DNA of 11,295 nt from Burkholderiaceae bacterium. GTDB taxonomy: Bacteria; Pseudomonadota; Gammaproteobacteria; Burkholderiales; Burkholderiaceae. The stretch spans positions 1-11,295 of the forward strand of contig CANBYN010000034.1 of NCBI GenBank assembly GCA_947373615.1, written 5' to 3'. The position numbers and the translations under genes were made by a program. The notes below the pieces were generated by a model, which was given only the letters and a program-made list of their open reading frames with translations, ran no database searches and had not been told where the DNA came from. Of the stretch, positions 5,651-11,295 are shown in pieces. Each line of letters begins with the position of its first letter. Position 1 is the stretch's first letter.

Positions 5651-7576
5651 ATGGCTTTAATCGTACTTACTGATGCAAAACTGGCTTTTGGCCATGTTGA
5701 CCTCCTCGCAAACACAGCTTTTTCACTGGAATCGGGTGAGCGTGTTGGCTTAATTGGCCGAAATGGCACTGGCAAATCTTCTTTATTGAAGATTTTGGCT
5801 GGCATTGAAAAAATGGATGATGGGCTCTTGCAATATCAGCAAGGCCTGCGTATTGCTTATGTCCCTCAGGAGCCTATTTTTGAAGCCGAAGAAACCGTAT
5901 TTGAGGCTGTTTCACAAGGGGTGTCAGAGGCTAAGGCTTTGCGTGAAGAGTATGAGGCTCTTAGTGTGGGAGAGTGGGATGATGCAGCTCATCATCGCCT
6001 AGATGAAGTGCAATCTCAATTAGAAGCTTTAAGTGGCTGGAACTGGGAGCAGCGAGTTCACGAAACTTTAGATCGCCTGCATTTAGATGCGGATCTTAAG
6101 ATCAGCACACTTTCAGGTGGTACAAAAAAGCGCGTTGCACTAGCGCGTGCATTAGTTGAAATGCCTGATGTGCTGTTGTTGGATGAACCAACCAATCACT
6201 TGGATTTAGATTCCATTGCCTGGTTAGAGGAACTCTTAAAAGAATATCAAGGTTCAGTAATTTTAATTACCCATGACCGTGCATTTTTAGATAACGTCTG
6301 CACACAAATTGTGGAGCTCGATCGCGGAATTTTGCGCAGCTACCCAGGAAACTTTACCCAATATGAAGCGCTCAAGGAGCAGGAGCTTAACTCCGAGTCT
6401 TTAGCGAATGCTCGCGCAGATAAATTATTAGCGCAAGAAGAGGTGTGGATTCGCAAAGGAGTTGAGGCGCGCCGCACAAGGAGTGTTGCCAGGATTGCCC
6501 GCTTAGAAAAGTTACGCAGTAGTCGTGCCGAGCGCAGAGATGCGATGGGTCAGGTTAAGCTGGCAGTATCTGCTGGAGATCGTAGCGGTAAGATCGTGGC
6601 TGATTTACAAAATGTTAGCAAGTCATATGGCCGACCGATTGTGCAAGACTTTACCGCGACGATATTGCGTGGCGATAAGGTGGGTCTTTTGGGTCCCAAT
6701 GGCGCTGGTAAGACTACTTTACTCAAGCTTATACTGGGGACGATTGCGCCTGATTCTGGGACCGTCACTATGGGCACTCGCATTGAGGTGGCTTATTTTG
6801 ATCAAATGCGTGAAGGCTTGGATCTGAACGCCTCACTTGAAGATTACATCAGTCCTGGAAGCGAGTGGATTGAAATTAATGGCAATAAAAAGCACGTCAA
6901 AAGTTATTTAAGCGATTTCTTATTCGCGCCTGAGCGCACAAATTCACCAGTTAGTACATTATCTGGTGGCGAACGTAATCGTTTGTTGCTGGCCCGTTTA
7001 TTTGCAAGACCAGCGAATGTATTGGTTCTAGATGAACCTACAAATGATTTAGATATTGATACCTTGGATTTGCTTGAGCAACTCTTGCAAGATTACAAAG
7101 GTACCGTATTCTTGGTGAGCCATGACCGTTATTTCCTAGATAACGTGGTGACTAGCATCATTTCGAATGAAGGCGATGGCTTTTGGCGTGAGTATGAAGG
7201 CGGATATGAGGATTGGAAAGTCCAAAAAGCTCGTTCCGACAAAATACGTGCCGCCAATATGAAATCTTCTGAAAAGACGGAAGTGAAAAGTGATGCCAAG
7301 CATATTTTTAAAGTCGAAACTAAACCAGTAGTTAAAAGCAGTGCTCAAAAACTTAATGGTAAAGAGCGCGCAGAGTTGGAAATGCTGCCCTTAAACATCG
7401 AAGAGCTAGAAACAGAGCAGACTGAAATTGGTATTGCGATGAGCAACCCTGAGCTTTATAAAAATGAACCAGAGTTGGCGGCCAGCATGCAGGCTCGCTT
7501 AAGTGAGATTACTGCAGACCTAGAACAAAAGCTGCAACGCTGGGAGCAACTTTTGAGTAAGTCAGAGTCTTCATAA
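5651..7576 (+). CDS. uup: ABC-F family ATPase Uup
   Basis: This 641-residue protein has two ABC ATPase domains and no membrane segment, the ABC-F pattern. These proteins act on ribosomes or nucleic acids rather than in transport. Domain 1 has Walker A GRNGTGKS (36-43), signature LSGGTKKR (154-161) and Walker B LLLDEPTNHLD (175-185), with the switch histidine at 208. A charged linker (about 240-310), including WIRKGVEARRTRSVARI, is the ABC-F interdomain arm. Domain 2 has GPNGAGKTT (348-356), LSGGER (437-442) and VLVLDEPTNDLD (457-468). A lysine-rich stretch then leads into a C-terminal helical, probably coiled-coil domain (about 565-640), as in E. coli Uup (635 residues), where it binds DNA. 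This tail favours Uup over EttA. I chose the ATG at 5651 because MALIVLTDAKLAFG matches the normal family start; an in-frame GTG at 5609 would add 14 unlikely residues. It is monocistronic by layout. Confidence 0.93.
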   Translation: MALIVLTDAKLAFGHVDLLANTAFSLESGERVGLIGRNGTGKSSLLKILAGIEKMDDGLLQYQQGLRIAYVPQEPIFEAEETVFEAVSQGVSEAKALREEYEALSVGEWDDAAHHRLDEVQSQLEALSGWNWEQRVHETLDRLHLDADLKISTLSGGTKKRVALARALVEMPDVLLLDEPTNHLDLDSIAWLEELLKEYQGSVILITHDRAFLDNVCTQIVELDRGILRSYPGNFTQYEALKEQELNSESLANARADKLLAQEEVWIRKGVEARRTRSVARIARLEKLRSSRAERRDAMGQVKLAVSAGDRSGKIVADLQNVSKSYGRPIVQDFTATILRGDKVGLLGPNGAGKTTLLKLILGTIAPDSGTVTMGTRIEVAYFDQMREGLDLNASLEDYISPGSEWIEINGNKKHVKSYLSDFLFAPERTNSPVSTLSGGERNRLLLARLFARPANVLVLDEPTNDLDIDTLDLLEQLLQDYKGTVFLVSHDRYFLDNVVTSIISNEGDGFWREYEGGYEDWKVQKARSDKIRAANMKSSEKTEVKSDAKHIFKVETKPVVKSSAQKLNGKERAELEMLPLNIEELETEQTEIGIAMSNPELYKNEPELAASMQARLSEITADLEQKLQRWEQLLSKSESS

Positions 7577-7580
7577 ATAT

Positions 7581-7886
7581 TTAGCGGGGCAAGCGAGCTC
7601 GCAGTTTGGCGATTTCATCTAAGAGATCAAGCGCTAAAGCGACGCCTGGTACATTGAGCTCTAAATCATGGGTCAGGTGAGCGGCTGTCTTGGCTCTTTT
7701 GAGAGAGTCCCCGCTAAAACGCCAATCTTCTGGGGAAGATCCTGCTGGGCTTAAAACGCCTTCAGAGACCCAAGTCATGATGAGATCTTCGGGGGTGCGT
7801 GAGGCATGGGACAGTTCCATGACAGTCATGTGAACTTCATTCTCCACAACAGCGCCTTCAATCCAAGTGATATTCGTTTGTGTCAT
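7581..7886 (-). CDS. cbpM: Chaperone modulator CbpM
   Basis: CbpM binds the J-domain of CbpA and blocks both its stimulation of DnaK and its DNA binding. The protein has 101 residues from the chosen start, the same as E. coli CbpM. The N-terminal half with SHASRTPEDLIMTWVSEGVL resembles the MerR-like helical fold, and the C-terminal half (about 60-100) is one long helix ending in DEIAKLRARLPR. It lies just after cbpA on the same strand, which is the usual order. The ATG at 7886 is preferred over the adjacent GTG at 7889, because AAGGGG at 7894-7899 is 7 bases from the ATG and only 4 from the GTG. The ribosome binding site lies inside the end of cbpA, so translation is coupled. The gene ends 4 bp from uup, tail to tail, without a visible terminator. 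Confidence 0.9.
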   Translation of the reverse strand: MTQTNITWIEGAVVENEVHMTVMELSHASRTPEDLIMTWVSEGVLSPAGSSPEDWRFSGDSLKRAKTAAHLTHDLELNVPGVALALDLLDEIAKLRARLPR

Positions 7887-7890
7887 CACA

Positions 7891-8871
7891 TTACCCCTTT
7901 AAATGTGTTCTAGGGTTGAAATCAAAAGCTTTTTCAAAGGTTTGATAGGCTTCTTTTTGCGCCTCTGTTTCTGCAAATGGCAGGGCGATTGTAGGGACTG
8001 CATAAAGATCTCCGGGCTCAGTACTGGGAATTCCCTTGCCTTTGAGGCGCATTTTACGTCCAGCAACGGTGCCCGCAGGAATCTTTAGCTCCAAAGTGCT
8101 TCCAGCGGGGGTGGGCACTTTTACGGTCGTACCTAATGCTGCTTCCCATGGCGCTAAAGGAATGTCGATGAAGACATCCTTACCATCAATGCGGTAGATA
8201 GGATTGGGATGAAACTCAATCTCTAAGTACAGATCGCCAGCAGGACCTTCGCCAATACCTGGACCGCCTTGACCTGAAAGGCGAAGATTTTGTCCTGCCT
8301 TAATTCCTTTTGGAATACTCACATCCAGTTTACGTTCTTGAGTGATGACATGTCCGTTCGCATCTTGTGTTGGCATGTGCAAAGAAATAGTTCTCTTTGC
8401 ACCGTTATAGGCGTCAGCAAGATCTATCAATACTTTAGCGTGGTGATCTTGTCCTTTGAAGTTCATGCCTTGACGCGACTGTCCAGCTCGACCACCTTGA
8501 CGATGTTTGCCTCTGCCAAAAAGAGACTCAAAGAACTCGCTTTGATCTCCTTCATAACCACCACCATAGCCAGGATGTCCTCCACCAAATCCACCATCAG
8601 AATATTCAAAGCCTTCATTCCAATTTGGCGGCGGCGTGAAGTCTTGACCATTTTTCCAATTTTCGCCAAAACGGTCATAGGCTGCGCGTTTCTCGGTATC
8701 TTTTAGAACAGCATAAGCTTCGCCAATGGACTTAAATTGCTCTTCAGCACCAGCTTCTTTATTGACGTCTGGGTGATATTTACGAGCCAACTTTCGATAG
8801 GCTGCCTTGATTTCTGCTTCGGTTGCACCGCGCGCGATCCCGAGCGTTTCGTAGTAATCCCTAAATTTCAT
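7891..8871 (-). CDS. cbpA: DnaJ-like co-chaperone / curved DNA-binding protein CbpA
   Basis: CbpA is a type II J-protein that stimulates the DnaK ATPase and, in E. coli, also binds curved DNA in the nucleoid on entry to stationary phase. The protein has 326 residues, slightly longer than E. coli CbpA (306). The J-domain is at 1-70, with the catalytic HPD at 33-35 and the helix IV segment AYDRFGENW. A glycine/phenylalanine-rich linker (about 83-125, GGFGGGHPGYGGGYEG) follows. The two beta-rich substrate-binding domains run from about 143 to 320, with LIDLADAYNGAKRTI and the second copy starting near VFIDIPLAPWEAALG. There is no CxxCxGxG zinc region, which excludes DnaJ itself. It is followed directly by cbpM. 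The ATG has only a weak upstream ACAGG. No clear heat-shock promoter is seen in the region before it. Confidence 0.94.
   Translation of the reverse strand: MKFRDYYETLGIARGATEAEIKAAYRKLARKYHPDVNKEAGAEEQFKSIGEAYAVLKDTEKRAAYDRFGENWKNGQDFTPPPNWNEGFEYSDGGFGGGHPGYGGGYEGDQSEFFESLFGRGKHRQGGRAGQSRQGMNFKGQDHHAKVLIDLADAYNGAKRTISLHMPTQDANGHVITQERKLDVSIPKGIKAGQNLRLSGQGGPGIGEGPAGDLYLEIEFHPNPIYRIDGKDVFIDIPLAPWEAALGTTVKVPTPAGSTLELKIPAGTVAGRKMRLKGKGIPSTEPGDLYAVPTIALPFAETEAQKEAYQTFEKAFDFNPRTHLKG
7894..7899 (-). promoter_or_regulatory. cbpM: cbpM ribosome binding site inside cbpA
   Basis: AAGGGG on the minus strand overlaps the last codons of cbpA. It ends 7 bases before the ATG at 7886. This optimal distance decides for that ATG, and the placement suggests that ribosomes finishing cbpA help start cbpM, keeping the chaperone and its inhibitor in proportion. 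Confidence 0.6.
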
Positions 8872-8896
8872 AAGCCTGTTTCAGTGTTGATTAAGT

Positions 8897-8906
8897 CTTA
8901 ATTAAG
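8897..8906. repeat. Perfect 10-bp palindrome upstream of cbpA
   Basis: CTTAATTAAG is a perfect palindrome 26 bases upstream of the cbpA start codon, with a further TTAAG at 8891-8895. It could be an operator or part of an AT-rich promoter. It is AT-rich, so chance is a fair explanation. Confidence 0.3.
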
Positions 8907-9070
8907 CCAATAAGATTTATTCTACAGTTCTATTCGCTTAAAGCCCTAATTGCCAAGAGCTAGTTCTTAGAGGGTTCTCCCGAAGCAACATGAAAAACAG
9001 CTCAAAAATCTGTTGATCCAATTCTTGAGCGGACGCAGCGTCATCTAATCATCTCCCTCAGTGAATGCCT

Positions 9071-9104
9071 ATAACCCCCATGAAGCGCTGGTACATTGGG
9101 GTAT
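9071..9104. repeat. Imperfect hairpin in the pirin-cbpA gap
   Basis: ATAACCCCCATG (9071-9082) and CATTGGGGTAT (9094-9104) can pair as ATA/TAT, CCCC/GGGG and ATG/CAT with one bulge and one mismatch, around an 11-base loop. The four G-C pairs make it the most stable single element of the gap. No T run follows on either strand, so it is not an intrinsic terminator. Confidence 0.4.
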
Positions 9105-9131
9105 TGGCGGCAAGTTTGATTCAAAGGGTGG

Positions 9132-9166
9132 GTTTTGAGCTAAATATGGACTCTCGGTCTCAAAAC
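9132..9166. repeat. 8-bp inverted repeat in the pirin-cbpA gap
   Basis: GTTTTGAG (9132-9139) and CTCAAAAC (9159-9166) are perfect inverted arms around a 19-base loop. The right arm overlaps another complement: AAAACTC (9162-9168) also matches GAGTTTT (9197-9203), which is followed by one more T. Only one of the two pairings can form at a time. Confidence 0.45.
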
Positions 9167-9274
9167 TCGGTGTAATGACTATGTAATCGGTTCAGTGAGT
9201 TTTTCCATAGATTTCAATCATAATCTTTTGAGCTCTTATTTAAGCACTTTATCGTAAGCTTAGATAAATAATGG

Positions 9275-9976
9275 TTAATGACTCAATTCAAAAATCAAAA
9301 TTTCCGCATCCACTCCGTTATCAATTTTCAGGCTTGATTCGTTTTCAATGAAAAGGGCATCACCGCCGGTGAGCTTATAGCCGTTGATCGAGAGTGTTCC
9401 TCGAATTAAATGGGCATAGGCTTTACGCTTTGGATCTAGCGCGAATGATCTTGATTGAGGGCCGTTAAAAAGTCCGGCGTAAACCTTGGCATCGGCATGA
9501 ATTTTTACAGCCCCATCCTTACCTTCGGGCGATGCTACTAGATAGAGCTTTCCATCCTTTTCAATTTGCGGAACAGTTTTTTGTTCATAGCTAGGTTCAA
9601 TCTCCTGAACATTGGGTTCTATCCAAATTTGCAAGAAGTGGGTGGTTTGATCTTTCGCATGATTGAATTCACTATGGGTAACGCCAGCGCCAGCGCTCAT
9701 TCTCTGTATATCGCCAGGTGGAATACCCTTAACGTTGCCCATGCTGTCTTGATGAGCTAATTCACCTGAGAGTACGTAACTAATAATCTCCATATTACGA
9801 TGGCCATGTTTGCCAAAACCCTTGCCTGCTACAACTCGATCTTCATTGATGACTCTAAGGTTCCCCCATCCCATGAATTTGGGGTCATGGTATCCACCAA
9901 AGGAGAAGGAATGAAAACTTTTGAGCCAGCCGTGATCAGCATAGCCGCGATCTTGGGATTTTCTGAGATTTATCAT
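9275..9976 (-). CDS. Pirin family protein (YhhW-like bicupin, quercetinase type)
   Basis: This 233-residue cytosolic bicupin is close in length to E. coli YhhW (231), which has quercetin 2,3-dioxygenase activity in vitro; the physiological substrate of bacterial pirins is unclear. The four metal ligands are all present: His57 and His59 in KHGHRNMEIISY, and His101 and Glu103 in GAGVTHSEFNH. The N-terminal hallmark with SFSFGGYHDP (22-31), the GNLRVINEDRV strand and the PPGDIQRMSAG turn (86-96) are in order. The C-terminal cupin (about 130-230) lacks the metal ligands, as expected. There is no signal peptide. The ATG at 9976 fits the family start MINLRKS, but no strong Shine-Dalgarno sequence precedes it; a GAGG lies about 14 bases upstream. 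It is divergent from the TAXI-type gene and no partner gene follows it. Confidence 0.92.
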   Translation of the reverse strand: MINLRKSQDRGYADHGWLKSFHSFSFGGYHDPKFMGWGNLRVINEDRVVAGKGFGKHGHRNMEIISYVLSGELAHQDSMGNVKGIPPGDIQRMSAGAGVTHSEFNHAKDQTTHFLQIWIEPNVQEIEPSYEQKTVPQIEKDGKLYLVASPEGKDGAVKIHADAKVYAGLFNGPQSRSFALDPKRKAYAHLIRGTLSINGYKLTGGDALFIENESSLKIDNGVDAEILIFELSH

Positions 9977-10057
9977 AGGATACCAATCTGCCTCATTGTA
10001 GAAATATAGATATGCACATTATCATTAGCTTTTGCCAAATTTGCTGATTGGTAGCGC
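9977..10057. promoter_or_regulatory. Divergent promoter region with long-range inverted repeat
   Basis: These 81 bases separate the pirin gene from the TAXI-type gene. TACCAATC (9981-9988) and GATTGGTA (10046-10053) are perfect 8-bp inverted arms, each within a dozen bases of a start codon. An 8-bp palindrome CAAATTTG lies at 10036-10043. On the minus strand TACAAT is a possible -10 for pirin, but no matched -35 is clear. Shared control by one regulator is possible, not shown. Confidence 0.4.
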
Positions 10058-11295
10058 ATGGGAAGCTTTAGACAAGACATACAAGAAACCTACCTAGGCT
10101 TCTCAGAGAGTATTGGAGAGAAGTGGGGTGATTTTGTCCAGTTTTTGCAGGAGACCTGGCCCCTCTTGTTGTTGTTGCTATTTATATTGCTGGGTTTTTG
10201 GTGGTATGCCGATCCTCCGCCACCAAAACATGTCATGTTGGCAACTGGATCTAAAGGGGGTTCAACTGAGATCTTGGGTGAAAAGTATGTTGAATTTTTT
10301 AAGAAGAATGGCATTACCTTAGAGCTAGTAGCTACCAATGGGGCGCAAGAAAATATTGATCGTTTAGCAGATCGCAACGATCCCTTGCAGGCTGCATTCG
10401 TTCAGGCAGGAGTTGATCATGCTGCCAAAGTAACGGGTATTCAATCTTTAGGCGCCATTAGCTATGATCCTATTTGGTTTTTTTATAATGGACCAGAAGT
10501 TAAGACTAGCGATTTTCAAGCGGTTGACGGTAGGCTGAAATACTTCATGGACAAACGAGTGTCCGTTGGTGTTGAAGGTAGCGGTACCCACGCTCAGGCA
10601 AAGAAGATCTTGGCGGCCTCAGGTTTCTCAAAAGGTTTGCATTTGTCCTACCTTACCGGAACCGAGGCTGTTAAAGCATTAAAAAGTGGAGAGATCGATG
10701 GCGCATTTGTTGTCGATGCCTATGAAGCACCCAATGTGCAGGCATTACTAAATGACCAAACGCTTCACATTGCGTCGTTTAGTCGCGCTCAAGCCTACGC
10801 CAAATTAATTCCCTATCTGCATATCTTGGAGGTCCCTCAAGGCGCCTTTAGTTTGGAGCGTAATTTTCCTCAAAATGATATGAAGTTGTTGGCTACAACC
10901 ACCAATATTTTGATTGATGATCGCTTGCATCCTGCTATTCAGTTTCTATTTTTAGAGGCTGCAAAAGAAATCAATGGTAAGGCATCTTTTTTTGCAAGAC
11001 GGGGAGAATTTCCCTCTTTTAAGGATTCGATGTTGTTAGAAAGTCCTGTGGCTGTTCACTTCGAAAAAAATAACTATCCACTACTCACTGCTTACTTTCC
11101 ATTTTGGCTGGCGGAGTTAGTGAATCGATTAATTTTCATTTTATTGCCATTTTGTTTGCTGGCTTATCCAATATTGCAGGTTTTTCCAAGTTTTCGTGCC
11201 AAGCGCATGCAAAACAAAATCAATCGTTTGTATTTAGCATTGAAGGCTTTTGAGCAGGAAATATTGCTTTCTGGTTTTAATCCAGGCCAACGTGA
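10058..11295 (+). CDS. Membrane-anchored TAXI-family TRAP-type solute-binding protein (3' end outside window)
   Basis: The open frame runs from ATG 10058 through the window end, giving 412 residues without a stop; the C terminus is missing. Residues 1-34 are charged and amphipathic. A leucine-rich transmembrane helix follows at about 35-49, ending in WWYADPPPP, which looks like an uncleaved anchor rather than a signal peptide. Residues 57-340 are a TAXI-type periplasmic binding domain: HVMLATGSKGGSTEILGEKY (58-77), GVEGSGTHAQ (171-180) and GEIDGAFVVD (211-220). The conserved tail FARRGEFPSFKD (312-323) and PFWLAELVNRLIFILLPF (348-365) lead into a second transmembrane helix at about 357-377, then a basic cytosolic helix. 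This double-anchored form is annotated in Burkholderiales as TAXI family solute-binding subunit. No TRAP permease is in the window. The ligand is unknown. There is no clear Shine-Dalgarno sequence, so the start is likely, not certain. Confidence 0.85.
   Translation, partial: MGSFRQDIQETYLGFSESIGEKWGDFVQFLQETWPLLLLLLFILLGFWWYADPPPPKHVMLATGSKGGSTEILGEKYVEFFKKNGITLELVATNGAQENIDRLADRNDPLQAAFVQAGVDHAAKVTGIQSLGAISYDPIWFFYNGPEVKTSDFQAVDGRLKYFMDKRVSVGVEGSGTHAQAKKILAASGFSKGLHLSYLTGTEAVKALKSGEIDGAFVVDAYEAPNVQALLNDQTLHIASFSRAQAYAKLIPYLHILEVPQGAFSLERNFPQNDMKLLATTTNILIDDRLHPAIQFLFLEAAKEINGKASFFARRGEFPSFKDSMLLESPVAVHFEKNNYPLLTAYFPFWLAELVNRLIFILLPFCLLAYPILQVFPSFRAKRMQNKINRLYLALKAFEQEILLSGFNPGQR

Larger units (their letters stand above)
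8872..9274. other. About 400 bp without a supported gene, between pirin and cbpA
   Basis: No frame on either strand gives a convincing protein. The longest readable ATG frame I followed, 9065-9175 (+), is 36 codons without a ribosome binding site. The part next to 8871 should carry the cbpA promoter and holds a perfect palindrome CTTAATTAAG at 8897-8906. The middle holds a GACGC-A-GCGTC palindrome at 9032-9042 and the hairpins listed separately. The end next to 9275 has only weak imperfect repeats (9236-9271) and no clear terminator for the pirin gene. A small RNA is possible but not shown. Confidence 0.5.

Noticed and set aside
7593..7602. Perfect palindrome GCGAGCTCGC as a regulatory site or terminator
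   Set aside because: It lies inside the coding sequence of cbpM near its end, has no loop or T run, and fits ordinary codons.
8290..8706. A 138-codon + strand frame antisense to cbpA
   Set aside because: cbpA is unambiguous on the other strand; this is a by-product of its repetitive glycine-rich codons.
9065..9175. A 36-codon + strand reading frame in the pirin-cbpA gap
   Set aside because: No ribosome binding site, a stop codon directly before its ATG, and no recognisable protein features. It also overlaps the hairpins.
10090..10377. A 95-codon minus-strand frame under the TAXI-type gene
   Set aside because: It lies antisense inside a clearly coding region with family motifs and has no protein features of its own.

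Overview
The window looks like chromosomal DNA of a betaproteobacterium, most probably Burkholderiaceae and perhaps Polynucleobacter-like. This rests on a Bug-type tricarboxylate receptor, a cbpA-cbpM pair, an anchored TAXI-type binding protein, a moderate base composition and short intergenic gaps. The genus is inference; there is no rRNA or other phylogenetic marker. There are nine protein genes, the last cut by the window end. I see no tRNA, rRNA, insertion sequence, CRISPR array or phage gene.

Layout. Positions 51-4125 (+) hold three same-strand genes with short gaps: an orphan periplasmic Bug receptor, an uncharacterised FAD-dependent dehydrogenase of the COG2509 type, and hemN (oxygen-independent coproporphyrinogen III oxidase). 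Between hemN and the outer-membrane gene ompW (4291-4926, +) lies a regulatory stretch with one perfect and one near-perfect FNR-type palindrome. ompW ends in a strong intrinsic terminator (4951-4976). A P-loop kinase of unknown substrate (4987-5583, -) is convergent with ompW and divergent from uup (5651-7576, +), an ABC-F ATPase. uup meets cbpM tail to tail with only 4 bp between them. cbpA and cbpM (8871 to 7581, -) form a tightly coupled co-chaperone/modulator operon. About 400 bp without a convincing gene (8872-9274) holds several inverted repeats, two of which compete for the same bases. A pirin/YhhW-type cupin (9275-9976, -) is divergent from a membrane-anchored TAXI-family protein (10058 to the window end, +).

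How the genes fit together. The clearest theme is adaptation to low oxygen: the anaerobic haem enzyme HemN and the FNR boxes in front of ompW. The rest are housekeeping or stress functions: ribosome or DNA-associated ABC-F, DnaJ-like co-chaperone with its inhibitor, and pirin. The two binding proteins come without their transporter permeases. No obvious new multi-gene defence or mobile system is present. The best leads are the anaerobic regulatory region, the unassigned FAD enzyme next to hemN, the orphan kinase, the tethered TAXI protein and the structured 8872-9274 gap.
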